Assembly (NCBI GenBank): GCA_045596925.1
Contig: JAZODH010000012.1
Location: 1-42,989, forward strand
DNA: 42,989 nt
DNA from: SIG710 sp045596925
Lineage (GTDB): Bacteria; Bacillota; Clostridia; Oscillospirales; CAG-272
Direction of reading: 5' to 3'
A model generated the notes under the pieces. That model saw only the letters and a list, made by a program, of their open reading frames with translations. It ran no database searches and was not told where the DNA came from. This document shows, in pieces, positions 8,522-16,367 of the stretch (its first letter is position 1; the number at the start of each line of letters is the position of its first letter). The position numbers and the translations under genes were made by a program.

Positions 8522-8525
8522 CAAG
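8506..8525. promoter_or_regulatory. Candidate operator palindrome over the -35 box
   Basis: CTTGTTGA (8506-8513) and TCAACAAG (8518-8525) are perfect 8-base arms around AATG. The palindrome covers the -35 hexamer and part of the spacer, where a dimeric repressor would block polymerase. The regulator is unknown; a TetR-, GntR- or FapR-like lipid regulator is only a guess. Confidence 0.55.
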
Positions 8526-8631
8526 AAACGAATTTTTGCAAGGAAGTTTTTACCTTTCCTTAATTTTTTTGTCACAGATGCAAGACTTTATGTAGAATTT
8601 CGGAAATCGGGCAGAGCAGTGTTTTACAAAT

Positions 8632-9135
8632 TCAAAAACTGCTGATAGGCAGGTCCTCGTTGTCCTCACCCTTTTCGACCGATCTGACGACTACCGTAAA
8701 GGAACGGTCGGGGGTGACCTGAACCGTGACGCAGTCTCCGACCTTCTTGCCAAGCAGAGCCTTTCCCAGGGGGGATTCCTTACTGATAAAGCCCTTGGTT
8801 GCGTCTTGGCGGAGTGTGGTGACGATCTGTATCTTCTTTGTTTGACCGTTCATTTCGTAGAAAAGCTCAACGAAATCGAAAAGCCCGATCGTTCCCTCGT
8901 CGCCGCCGACCTCCACCACCTTTGCGGTGGCTATCATGTTTTTCAGGTAACGGATACGGCTCTCGTTGCGGTTTTTCTCCCGCTTTGCTTCCTTGTATTC
9001 GGCGTTTTCGCTGAGGTCTCCGTACTCGCGCGTGCGCTTGACCTCGGCGAGCAGCTTCGGACGCAGCTCTTTTGCACGGTAGTCGATCTCCTCCTGCATT
9101 TTCTTTATATCAACTGCTGTAAGCTCGTTGTGCAT
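8632..9135 (-). CDS. greA: Transcription elongation factor GreA
   Basis: Encodes 167 residues from ATG 9135 with a GAAAGGA site. The N-terminal coiled-coil domain (about residues 8-75) contains the family signature EYGDLSENAEYKEAKREK with the acidic tip residues that enter the polymerase secondary channel. The C-terminal FKBP-like domain includes ISKESPLGKALLGKKVGD, also typical of GreA. The protein stimulates the transcript-cleavage activity of backtracked RNA polymerase. I found no convincing promoter or terminator for it; the hairpin-rich gap lies immediately upstream. Confidence 0.96.
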   Translation of the reverse strand: MHNELTAVDIKKMQEEIDYRAKELRPKLLAEVKRTREYGDLSENAEYKEAKREKNRNESRIRYLKNMIATAKVVEVGGDEGTIGLFDFVELFYEMNGQTKKIQIVTTLRQDATKGFISKESPLGKALLGKKVGDCVTVQVTPDRSFTVVVRSVEKGEDNEDLPISSF

Positions 9136-9195
9136 GGCTTGATTCCTTTCATATTATGTGTTTTTTGTTCAAAAAAATTCGCACATTATCAAAAA

Positions 9196-9214
9196 CAGCG
9201 GCGGTACGCCGCTG
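9196..9214. repeat. Hairpin, first of two related copies
   Basis: CAGCGGCG-GTA-CGCCGCTG, perfect 8-base arms. The same hairpin recurs at 9433-9451 with loop GTG. No T-tract follows this copy. Confidence 0.7.
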
Positions 9215-9239
9215 TGAGACTTCGAAAAAGGTAGGTATA

Positions 9240-9297
9240 TTTTTCGTTCTTGCATTCGTCGGCGTACAAAGGTACGACAGAGTGCAAGAACGAAAAA
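9240..9297. repeat. Long inverted repeat with T- and A-rich ends
   Basis: The 15-base arms TTTTTCGTTCTTGCA (9240-9254) and TGCAAGAACGAAAAA (9283-9297) pair perfectly; the inner part can extend through GTCG/CGAC and GTAC/GTAC. Both strands would end in a U-tract, as in a bidirectional terminator, though no gene ends here on the plus strand. Confidence 0.7.
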
Positions 9298-9306
9298 AGC
9301 AAGCTG

Positions 9307-9350
9307 GCACAAGGCTTTCTCGATGAAAGCCTTGTGCTTTTTGTTTTTTT
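9307..9350 (+). terminator. Strong rho-independent terminator without an upstream plus-strand gene
   Basis: A perfect 13-base stem GCACAAGGCTTTC/GAAAGCCTTGTGC with loop TCGAT is followed by TTTTTGTTTTTTT. In the plus direction there is no coding gene upstream before greA, which is antisense. This raises the possibility of a short plus-strand RNA ending here. Confidence 0.75.
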
Positions 9351-9429
9351 ACAGATGCTATTTGATTTTAATAAATTGTCGTTTATTTTGCTTTATCGCT
9401 TGCGGTAGAACAGCTTTTTCAACAGTCTG

Positions 9430-9457
9430 AAACAGCGGCGGTGCGCCGCTGTTTTTT
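9430..9457. terminator. Hairpin with T-tract, second copy
   Basis: CAGCGGCG-GTG-CGCCGCTG followed by six T on the plus strand and preceded by AAA. It is nearly identical to the hairpin at 9196-9214. It can act as a plus-strand terminator and, weakly, for transcripts leaving the DUF4340 gene on the minus strand. Confidence 0.6.
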
Positions 9458-9465
9458 GATTTATA

Positions 9466-9602
9466 GGCTCCCTCCGGGAGGGAGCTGGCGCCGTAGGCGA
9501 CTGAGGGAGAATGCGTTGACGTAAAGTTTATCCGATTTTCGCGTCACGCAGGCTCCTTCCGTCTTTTGCTTCGCAAAATCCACCTCCCTCCCGGAGGGAG
9601 GC
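9466..9602. repeat. Short inverted-repeat element, copy A (137 bp)
   Basis: Begins GGCTCCCTCCGGGAGG and ends CCTCCCGGAGGGAGGC, near-perfect terminal inverted repeats. The interior matches the elements at 35068-35280 and 37179-37391 (for example CAGGCTCCTTCCGTCTTTTGC) but lacks their 76-bp middle part. There is no open frame of note, so this is a MITE-like or REP-like non-autonomous element. It lies 24 bases beyond the DUF4340 stop. Confidence 0.8.
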
Positions 9603-9626
9603 TTTGGTTGCGATAACGCAATTTGA

Positions 9627-11174
9627 TTACTTGCCGGATGCAAAGATCTCCTCGCCTGCCTGCAAGAGCTTGGCGTCTGCCGCCAGCTTGTCCGGCATGG
9701 TGCGCAGGACGAAAAATTCGCCCACGCCGTTCAGCGTAACGTAAGAGCGGCGCTCGGAATACTGATAGAATCGGTAGGTCAGCTCTCTTCCCGTTTCGGT
9801 TCTGACGGTAAGCACGAGCTGTGCCTCGCTGTCGTCAAGTGCCTTGAAGGTCTCCATTTCCTCGCGGGTGAGACTGCAGTTGCCCTCGTAGGAGGTGACA
9901 AGCAGATTCCAGTAATAATTGCGGAATTGGGGAGTTGAGAGAGCCTTGCCCGTGGCACGGTCCGTGACCACCAGGTCCTTGCCCTCACCCGTCAGGTCAA
10001 AGACGGCGTTGTAATCTCCGCTTCTCACGGAAACGGAATCAACGTAATCTATCTTCATCTGGAACATGGGGGATTCCACCCAGTCAAAAAGGGTCCAGTT
10101 AATGAAAAACATTACCTCTGAGTCGATCAGATTTATTTGATCAAAAAGTGAAGATGCCACATAGCAGGAGCCGTCCTCATTTGGCGGGCTGATAACGATG
10201 AAGTTTTCGTGTCCTTGGTAGAAGAAGCGCATGGAATAGCAGTTGTCCGGATCAATGTTGAAATGCGCCAGCTTCTCGTCGGTAATGCCGAGGGCTACCA
10301 CCTTCATGTGATCCTCCATCTCGGCGGTATAAAGCGCATTCATAGCCTTTGAGATGGCGGTAGACGAGGGCACAAGCCCTGCGGGATAGATCATTTCGTA
10401 GGTTGCGGTTTCGTATTCGGTTCCCTCTCGGTCGGACTGCTCAACGTAGTCTAAGTGGAAGATCATGTCCTTACCCTTCATGAGAACAAGGTCGTGGACC
10501 ATGAAATAGTCGTTCTGGTTCATGGGTGTGATGACCATGGGGAACACTATCGATTCCACCGTGGAAAGAAGAGTATCCTCCACCGATTTGTCGACCACGT
10601 AGACCGAGTTGGGACGACCCAGATACTTGAAATAGTATCCGTTGCCCGTTGCGATCTGATCACCGATAAGGCACTCGTAGATCCTGTATTCGTAGTCGCC
10701 GTCGGCAGTCTTGTGACGGGTCTTCATGGTAAATTTTGCGGGCTTGTAGACCGTTCCGTCTTCAAGCGTTTTTTCTTCAAAGCCGTAGTCCTCGCCCTCG
10801 ACCACGTTTACACGGGTGATGGCAAGAGGGTAGGTACAGCTTGACATGAGGGAGGTTATGTTTTCCTCGTGGACCGCGATTCCCTCGAAGCCCGCTATCT
10901 GTGGCTGCCAGTCCTCGTCTCTTGTCATTTCGTAGCTTCCGTGCTCGTTTTCCACCTTGATGGAGACGATGTCCTTGTTTTCAAGTCCGTCGTATACCAC
11001 TACCTTGGTGGCCGCCATGCCCAGACCCTCGCCGTCCTCGGGGACGACGGTCTCAAGGCCGCCCGTTTCCACGGGTTCAATGGCGGTAAAGGGCTTGATG
11101 ACCGCAAAGTATGCGATTATCATCACAAGAGAAACGGCGAACATGGCAACCGTAGCAATCAGTTGTTTTCTCAT
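9627..11174 (-). CDS. DUF4340 domain protein of a Gld-type ABC system (first copy)
   Basis: Encodes 515 residues; ATG 11174 follows AAGGAG and overlaps the GldG-like stop by ATGA. There is one N-terminal membrane helix (about residues 7-28, VAMFAVSLVMIIAYFAVI), and the rest is predicted extracellular, with repeated beta-rich segments such as IVSIKVENEHGSYEMTRDEDWQ. That phrase is the usual start of a DUF4340 repeat, and the protein appears to hold more than one. DUF4340 proteins regularly follow GldG-like genes. Function is unknown; a surface-exposed partner of the ABC complex is likely. Last gene of the operon. Confidence 0.82.
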   Translation of the reverse strand: MRKQLIATVAMFAVSLVMIIAYFAVIKPFTAIEPVETGGLETVVPEDGEGLGMAATKVVVYDGLENKDIVSIKVENEHGSYEMTRDEDWQPQIAGFEGIAVHEENITSLMSSCTYPLAITRVNVVEGEDYGFEEKTLEDGTVYKPAKFTMKTRHKTADGDYEYRIYECLIGDQIATGNGYYFKYLGRPNSVYVVDKSVEDTLLSTVESIVFPMVITPMNQNDYFMVHDLVLMKGKDMIFHLDYVEQSDREGTEYETATYEMIYPAGLVPSSTAISKAMNALYTAEMEDHMKVVALGITDEKLAHFNIDPDNCYSMRFFYQGHENFIVISPPNEDGSCYVASSLFDQINLIDSEVMFFINWTLFDWVESPMFQMKIDYVDSVSVRSGDYNAVFDLTGEGKDLVVTDRATGKALSTPQFRNYYWNLLVTSYEGNCSLTREEMETFKALDDSEAQLVLTVRTETGRELTYRFYQYSERRSYVTLNGVGEFFVLRTMPDKLAADAKLLQAGEEIFASGK

Positions 11175-12709
11175 GCACGCTTTCTCCTTACGTAGATAAT
11201 AGCGATGCCTGCCGTGAATACAACGGCGGCGGGAATTATGGCGAGCATTGCTGTGGTGGTTTTGGCATCGGATGCCGTAAGGCTTTCGATCTGAGTGGTA
11301 GCAAAGGGCTTTCTTCCCACGTCAAGATAAACCACCTCTTTTTGCATGATCCTCATCATGGAATAGAGGGATTCGCTGTTTCCGTAGACGTTGGAGGTGA
11401 GCTGCTGTCCTGCCGCGAAATCAATTGATCCGCTGACCATAACGTAGGAGTATTCGGTGTTTGTGGAATTGCCCACCTGTCTGCCCTGTGTGGTGATGGT
11501 GAGCAGGGGTATCTTGTTGTATTTGTCCGCTTTCTGAACGGTCTGCTGATTTGCCTCGACAAATGCGTCGGCACTTGTTACGAAGATGTCGTTTATCTGT
11601 CTTGTGATGCCGTTTGAGGAGTAGTACCCGCTTTGATCATAGCTGTCGGAATGGCGCAGTGGCATAGCGTCGGGGAAGATGATCTTGGGGGCTGTGCCTG
11701 CGTTTGTCAGGTCCTGATTTACCTGAGTTCCAAGGGTTCCCTCGCCCGTTACGTACTCTGCAACTACGTTGTAGTTTGCGTAGTCGATAGAGTGGGAGGG
11801 ATCCTTTACGATGCCTGCACTTAAGCGGTTGTTCTCGTCGGCAAATCTGCCGAACTCGATGCCCCATTCGTACATATATTCCTCAAGGTTGGGTAGCACT
11901 GGTGTGCTGGGGGAAACGAAGAGCATAAAGGCGTTTACGCCGTCAAGGTAAGCCTCCAGCTTGTCGATCTCGGAGATGTCAGAGCCTGCGTCCTTCTTTG
12001 TGAGGAAGTCGGAGGTGGGGTTGTAGCATACCATGAGGCGGCAATCCTGGGGAATTTCGTCCTTTGACAGGTCGATAAGCTCGTAATCGTAGCCTGCGTT
12101 CGTGATAAGCTCAAGCAGGTGGATATCGGTCACAGCCTCGCCGTGGTTGGTAAGCACCGCGCAAACGGGTGCCTCGGCACGGGTGACGGCAATGATGGTG
12201 GAAGCAAATTTCGCCTCGGCGTTGTAAGCCCATACCACGTTCTGGTTGTTGAAGGTAAAGAAGGACTCAAGGGCTAACTGTCTGAACTCGCTTCCGCTCT
12301 CGATAATAACGTCGGTGGTCTTGATATTGGTGGTGGCGGTGGTCTTGTACTTGCTGACCGCCGAGCGGTTGTCGATGATGTTCACCGTCTCTACCTTTAC
12401 GTTCTTCAGCTTCTTCTGAAGCTGGAGCGCGGTGTTGTAAACGAGACGGGAGGTGTTGGTGTCGTTGAGCGTATCGGGGTCGGAGCAGAAAAGGATCTTT
12501 ACTTCCTTGTCGATATCCTTGAGAAGATCGATGCACTGATCGGACACGGTGTAAAGCTCCTCGGGGGTCATGTCGATATACCAACGGAACTTTTCGGCAA
12601 ATGCGGAGAAGACCACGTTGAAAACGACGACGAGGGTAATAAACGCCGCGGTAAGGGCCACGGAGATTCCGCCGTAGCGAAGTTTTTTGTTGTGATTATA
12701 CTTTTTCAT
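11171..12709 (-). CDS. GldG-like ABC transporter auxiliary protein
   Basis: Encodes 512 residues; ATG 12709 follows GGAGG at good spacing. An N-terminal membrane helix (about residues 14-36), a large extracytoplasmic region and a C-terminal helix (about 488-506, before YVRRKRA) match the GldG/DUF4350-like layout. The segment MTPEELYTVSDQCIDLLKDI with the following KEVKILF is typical of the family: IFT52/GldG-type domains start with Leu-Ser/Thr-x-x-T/L-hinge phrases of this kind. It lies between the permease and the DUF4340 protein and overlaps the latter by four bases. Bacteroidetes use GldAFG in gliding; in a Clostridia-like cell the substrate is unknown. Confidence 0.82.
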   Translation of the reverse strand: MKKYNHNKKLRYGGISVALTAAFITLVVVFNVVFSAFAEKFRWYIDMTPEELYTVSDQCIDLLKDIDKEVKILFCSDPDTLNDTNTSRLVYNTALQLQKKLKNVKVETVNIIDNRSAVSKYKTTATTNIKTTDVIIESGSEFRQLALESFFTFNNQNVVWAYNAEAKFASTIIAVTRAEAPVCAVLTNHGEAVTDIHLLELITNAGYDYELIDLSKDEIPQDCRLMVCYNPTSDFLTKKDAGSDISEIDKLEAYLDGVNAFMLFVSPSTPVLPNLEEYMYEWGIEFGRFADENNRLSAGIVKDPSHSIDYANYNVVAEYVTGEGTLGTQVNQDLTNAGTAPKIIFPDAMPLRHSDSYDQSGYYSSNGITRQINDIFVTSADAFVEANQQTVQKADKYNKIPLLTITTQGRQVGNSTNTEYSYVMVSGSIDFAAGQQLTSNVYGNSESLYSMMRIMQKEVVYLDVGRKPFATTQIESLTASDAKTTTAMLAIIPAAVVFTAGIAIIYVRRKRA

Positions 12710-12721
12710 TTTCTGCCTCCT

Positions 12722-13480
12722 TTAACCCCAACGTCTCTTGTCGTAGACGCGGATAGTGGCGAAAACGAAGACACTGCAAAGGGAAATGTAGTAGAAGATG
12801 GCGGCAAAATCGAACTTGCCCGCGCTGAAGTTTGCGAAACGGCTGAGGATATTTACCCAGTCGATAACGAAACGCACCGCGTAGCTTGAGATTATGGCCT
12901 CGTTGTTGATGGAAGCGGGAGCCAGCATGGCGACAAGAGATGCGATAGTAATAACCGCCGCCGCCAGCTGATTTTCCGTCAAAGTCGAGATGAACATACC
13001 CACGGCCAAAAAGACGGCGCCGATAAAGAGGATCCCCACAAGGGAGCCGAGTATCTGTGCGTCCGAGGGGCCGATGTGAATGTAATTTGCCTGCTGGCCT
13101 GCCTCACTTCTCTCCATGGCCGCCACGGCGTAGAGAGGGAGGAAGTTTATGCAGGAGATGAGAACGGATCCTGCGTACATGGTAAAGGCCGCAAGATATT
13201 TTCCCAGCACCATTGAGGTGATTGAAACGGGTGCGGTGAGAAGCATCTGCTCGGTGCGGAGCTTTTTCTCCTCGGCAAAGAGCTTCATCGTGAGCAGGGG
13301 GATAAGTACGACCAGCACCAAAATAAGCATACTGAAATAGTTTGCGGTGCTGTATGTGTTAGAGATAAGCGTCGTGTAGCAGAACAGCAGTGCGGATATG
13401 GCAAGGAAGATGCCGATATACACATATCCGATGGCGTTGATGAAATACGAGCGCAGTTCCTTTAAATATATGGCGAGCAT
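12722..13480 (-). CDS. ABC-2 type permease, GldF-like
   Basis: Encodes 252 residues from ATG 13480 with AAAGGAA upstream. Six hydrophobic segments are visible, starting with the pair around residues 15-38 and 50-65. The phrases MKLFAEEKKLRTEQMLLTAPVS and LGKYLAA, in which the cytoplasmic loop passes into the third helix, are characteristic of ABC-2 permeases of the NosY/GldF group. It stands between the ATPase gene and the GldG-like gene with gaps of 12 to 32 bases. It should form the membrane channel of the exporter with the ATPase at 13513-14589. Confidence 0.88.
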   Translation of the reverse strand: MLAIYLKELRSYFINAIGYVYIGIFLAISALLFCYTTLISNTYSTANYFSMLILVLVVLIPLLTMKLFAEEKKLRTEQMLLTAPVSITSMVLGKYLAAFTMYAGSVLISCINFLPLYAVAAMERSEAGQQANYIHIGPSDAQILGSLVGILFIGAVFLAVGMFISTLTENQLAAAVITIASLVAMLAPASINNEAIISSYAVRFVIDWVNILSRFANFSAGKFDFAAIFYYISLCSVFVFATIRVYDKRRWG

Positions 13481-13512
13481 TTATCTATCGTTTCCTTTCT
13501 TTTTGCGTCCTG

Positions 13513-14589
13513 TCAGTCGTCCCGACGGTCAAAGATGCTTTTCGCGGCAGACTTTTGGGACTGAGCGGTCTTTTCCATGATCTTGGCGGCAACGTCCCGC
13601 TCGGCGTCGGTGCCTCGCTTTGTGCGGTTGCGGGGGGATTTTTCGGCTTTCTTCTTGCCTTGTGCATCAACGATGCTGATGAAGATGTCCTCAAGGCTCA
13701 TGCCGAGGGATTCAAGACCGATGAGCGGCCAGCCGCGCTCGGCAAGAGTATAGAAAAGAGTTTTGCGAATGTCGATTCCCACGTCGCTTTCGATCATGTA
13801 AGTAAAGGCGTCGCCGTCACGCTCTGCCAGAGGCTCGGCATAAACGATACCCGGCTTTTCACGGAGCATTGCAAGCACCTCACGCTGAGGACCGCAGATC
13901 TTTACGCTGAATCGGCGGCTGGTCTCAACTGCGCGGGTGATGTTCTCGGTCTTCTCGTCGGCTACGATCTGTCCCTTGTTGATGATAATAATTCTGTCGC
14001 AGACCGCCTGGACCTCCTGCAGAATATGTGTGCTGAGAATGACCGTGTGGTCGCGTCCCAGGTTTCGGATCAGGTTTCTGATCTCGATTATCTGCTTTGG
14101 GTCAAGGCCGATGGTAGGCTCGTCGAAGATTATCACCTTGGGGTTGCCGATAAGCACCTGGGCGATACCCACGCGCTGCTTGTAACCCTTTGAAAGGTGC
14201 CCGATGAGCTTGTGGTAAACGTCCTTTATCTTGACTACCTCGCAGATCTCGTCGATGTGCTTTTTGCGGTCGAGCTTACAGCCCTTGAGATCGTAAGCGA
14301 AATCAAGGTATTCCTTTACCGTCATGTCAAAATAGAGAGGGGGCTGCTCGGGCAGATATCCTATTCTCTTCTTTGCCTCAAGGGGCTTTGCCAGAATGTC
14401 TATGCCGTCGATCTCAATGCTTCCGGCAGTAGAGGACAGATATCCTGTCAGCATATTCATGGTGGTACTTTTTCCTGCGCCGTTTGGGCCGAGGAATCCT
14501 ACGATCTCGCCTGCGCCCACCTCAAAGGAGATGTCGTCGACGGCGGTGAAATTGCCGTAGTTCTTTACCAGATGTTCGATCTTAATCAT
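13513..14589 (-). CDS. ABC transporter ATP-binding protein, GldA-like
   Basis: Encodes 358 residues; ATG 14589 follows AAAGGA. Motifs in order: Walker A GFLGPNGAGKSTTMNML (about residues 32-48), Q-loop GYLPEQPPLY, signature LSKGYKQRVGIAQ, Walker B VIIFDEPTIGLDP and the switch histidine in ILSTHILQEV. This is the ABC-2 exporter ATPase pattern. Unlike typical members of about 300 residues it has a basic C-terminal extension (from about residue 305, many Lys/Arg/Glu) of no recognised function. It pairs with the next three genes downstream. Confidence 0.94.
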   Translation of the reverse strand: MIKIEHLVKNYGNFTAVDDISFEVGAGEIVGFLGPNGAGKSTTMNMLTGYLSSTAGSIEIDGIDILAKPLEAKKRIGYLPEQPPLYFDMTVKEYLDFAYDLKGCKLDRKKHIDEICEVVKIKDVYHKLIGHLSKGYKQRVGIAQVLIGNPKVIIFDEPTIGLDPKQIIEIRNLIRNLGRDHTVILSTHILQEVQAVCDRIIIINKGQIVADEKTENITRAVETSRRFSVKICGPQREVLAMLREKPGIVYAEPLAERDGDAFTYMIESDVGIDIRKTLFYTLAERGWPLIGLESLGMSLEDIFISIVDAQGKKKAEKSPRNRTKRGTDAERDVAAKIMEKTAQSQKSAAKSIFDRRDD

Positions 14590-14622
14590 GTGGTATCCTT
14601 TCGTTTTGCGTTTTTTGGAAAT

Positions 14623-14976
14623 TTATCTTCCTGCGGTAAGTTTTATCAGAAGCTTGATGTCGTCGGGCTGGTCTTTTGCCTCGTGGGCGGCGCGGTTGCG
14701 CTTTATCTCGCCGCACTTGGTGCATCTGTGAACTATAACGTAGCCCTTTTTGGCGTCCGGTTCTACACGCACAGGCTCCATAAGCCCGCAGCACTCGTTG
14801 GCACGGTCCCCGGGGTTTACGTCAACGTGCAGGGAGCACAGGCAAAAGGGGCAGTGATTCCGGGAGGAATATCCCAGACTTTTGACCTCTTTTCCGCAGC
14901 CGGCGCAGACAAATCCGCTGTCGTTTTTCGTAAATCTTTTTACTTCCGTTCCGACCACTCCTTTCGTCAGACACAA
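14623..14976 (-). CDS. RNHCP domain zinc-ribbon protein
   Basis: The open frame gives up to 117 residues. The segment SRNHCPFC names the RNHCP family; with CAGCGKEV, CCGLMEP and HRCTKCGE it provides three or four CxxC-type zinc-binding pairs. The start is uncertain: the frame opens at TTG 14976, but the best ribosome site AAAGGAG lies inside it (about 14957-14963), and no ATG follows before the conserved VKRFTKND. Function of the family is unknown; a nucleic-acid-binding zinc ribbon is plausible. It is the first gene after the promoter at 15002-15030, ahead of the ABC genes. Confidence 0.8.
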   Translation of the reverse strand: MCLTKGVVGTEVKRFTKNDSGFVCAGCGKEVKSLGYSSRNHCPFCLCSLHVDVNPGDRANECCGLMEPVRVEPDAKKGYVIVHRCTKCGEIKRNRAAHEAKDQPDDIKLLIKLTAGR

Positions 14977-15001
14977 TGCCCGATTTTAATATATTCGTTA
15001 C

Positions 15002-15030
15002 ATTCTATCACACTTTTTTGTTTTTTTCAA
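15002..15030 (-). promoter_or_regulatory. Sigma-A-type promoter for the RNHCP-ABC operon
   Basis: Minus-strand TTGAAA (15025-15030), 17 bases, TAGAAT (15002-15007). It lies about 25 bases before the RNHCP open frame and back-to-back with the yicC promoter. Confidence 0.7.
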
Positions 15031-15122
15031 GACCTTGTCATGTATTTTAACAATTTGCTTTGAATAAAGTGCGTTTGTTCTGTGATTTTTTTATGAAAAG
15101 CACCCTAAAATGGTTAAAAAAG

Positions 15123-15151
15123 TTGACAACGGGGAAAAAATGAGGTATCAT
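15123..15151 (+). promoter_or_regulatory. Sigma-A-type promoter for the yicC-rsgA cluster
   Basis: TTGACA (15123-15128), 17 bases, TATCAT (15146-15151). It is the only strong promoter I found before the 15 tightly packed genes that end at the terminator at 33152. Confidence 0.8.
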
Positions 15152-15195
15152 ATATTATGTATATCTATAACTATATTTTTTGAGAGGACGTAAAA

Positions 15196-16080
15196 ATGAG
15201 AAGTATGACAGCCTTCGGGCGCTATAAGGGAGCGCTTGACGGAAAGGATATTACGGTCGAGATAAAAAGCGTGAACAGCCGTTTTCTTGACTGCACGGTA
15301 AAAATTTCCCGCGTCTTTTCTTTTCTTGAGGAAAAAGTAAAGACCTATTTGCGCGACAAGGGCGTATCGCGTGGCAAAGTGGACGTTTACATAGGCGTTG
15401 AGATGCTTGAGAGCTCGGACGCGCAGATAAACTGCGATATGGGTCTGGCCCGCGGCTATCTTGAAGCTTTGTCGTCACTGCGCGACGAGCTTGGAGTTCG
15501 CGACGATATCAGCGTCATGAGCATTGCCAGAATGCCCGACGTGTTGACGGTCAAAAAGCCCGAAGAGGACGAGGAAAAGGATTGGCAGACGGTAAAGTGT
15601 GCGCTTGACTCTGCCCTCGAGGTCTTCTTTGAGGCAAGAGAGCGGGAGGGCGAGAGACTGCGACAGGATATTGCTCAGAAGATCGAGTCTATCCGCGCGA
15701 TGATAGGTGAGGTAGACCGCCGATCAAAGGACGACATCTCCTCCTATAAGACACGCTTGGAGGAAAAGCTTCGTAAAGTGCTTGCCGACAACAAGGTGAC
15801 CGCAGACGAGAACAGGATACTCACCGAGTGCGCCATATTTGCGGACAAGGTGGCAATCGACGAGGAAGTGGTACGGCTTGGCTCTCACTTCGATGCGTTC
15901 TACGACATTACCGCGTCAAAAGAGCCTGCGGGCAGACGCCTTGATTTCCTGCTCCAGGAGATGAACCGCGAGATAAACACCATCGGCTCCAAGTGCAACA
16001 GCGCCGAGATCGCCCATATCGTGGTCGACGTGAAGAACGAATTTGAAAAGATCAGAGAACAGATACAGAATCTTGAGTAA
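15196..16080 (+). CDS. yicC: YicC/YloC family endoribonuclease
   Basis: Encodes 294 residues from ATG 15196 after GAGAGGA. The N terminus RSMTAFGR, followed by VEIKSVNSRFLD, is diagnostic of the YicC family, as is the C-terminal segment RRLDFLLQEMNREINTIGSK. The length matches the family (about 290). YicC proteins are RNases whose E. coli member acts on small RNAs. Here it opens the classic Firmicutes order yicC (yloC), remA (ylzA), gmk, rpoZ, with only 14 bases before remA. Confidence 0.95.
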   Translation: MRSMTAFGRYKGALDGKDITVEIKSVNSRFLDCTVKISRVFSFLEEKVKTYLRDKGVSRGKVDVYIGVEMLESSDAQINCDMGLARGYLEALSSLRDELGVRDDISVMSIARMPDVLTVKKPEEDEEKDWQTVKCALDSALEVFFEAREREGERLRQDIAQKIESIRAMIGEVDRRSKDDISSYKTRLEEKLRKVLADNKVTADENRILTECAIFADKVAIDEEVVRLGSHFDAFYDITASKEPAGRRLDFLLQEMNREINTIGSKCNSAEIAHIVVDVKNEFEKIREQIQNLE

Positions 16081-16094
16081 AGGAGATTGACACT

Positions 16095-16367
16095 GTGAAA
16101 TTCATAAACGTAGGCTTTGGAAATATGGTCGCCGCAGACAGAGTTGTGGCACTTGCCGCATCCGATTCGGCACCCATCAAGAGACTTATTCAGGATTCAA
16201 AGGACGCAGGACGTGTTATCGACGTCACCTGCGGCCGCCGCACCCGTGCCGTTATCGTTACCGACAGCGACCTGGTCATTCTCTCCGCCATTCAGGCAGA
16301 GACCATCGCAAACCGTCTCGAAAATGATTCCGACGACGGAGACGATGAGGAGGACGAGGATCAATGA
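16095..16367 (+). CDS. remA: RemA/DUF370 family DNA-binding regulator with acidic tail
   Basis: Encodes 90 residues from GTG 16095 after AAAGGAG. The sequence KFINVGFGNMVAADRVVA and the later GRRTRAVIVTDSDLVILSAI are typical of RemA (YlzA), which in Bacillus subtilis activates matrix and osmoprotection genes. The core ends at about residue 76; it is followed by an Asp/Glu-rich tail (DDGDDEEDEDQ) not needed in the short family members. The stop overlaps the gmk start (ATGA). Part of this tail is encoded by the GAGGAGGACGAGGA stretch that also serves as the gmk ribosome site. Confidence 0.94.
   Translation: MKFINVGFGNMVAADRVVALAASDSAPIKRLIQDSKDAGRVIDVTCGRRTRAVIVTDSDLVILSAIQAETIANRLENDSDDGDDEEDEDQ

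Noticed and set aside
14957..14976. Frameshift or broken start in the RNHCP gene
   Set aside because: The frame is intact through all zinc motifs; only the choice of start codon is unclear, so a pseudogene call is not supported.
13555..15063. Two plus-strand open frames (about 212 and 288 codons) opposite the ABC ATPase and RNHCP genes
   Set aside because: Antisense shadows; the opposite strand carries complete Walker A, signature and zinc motifs.
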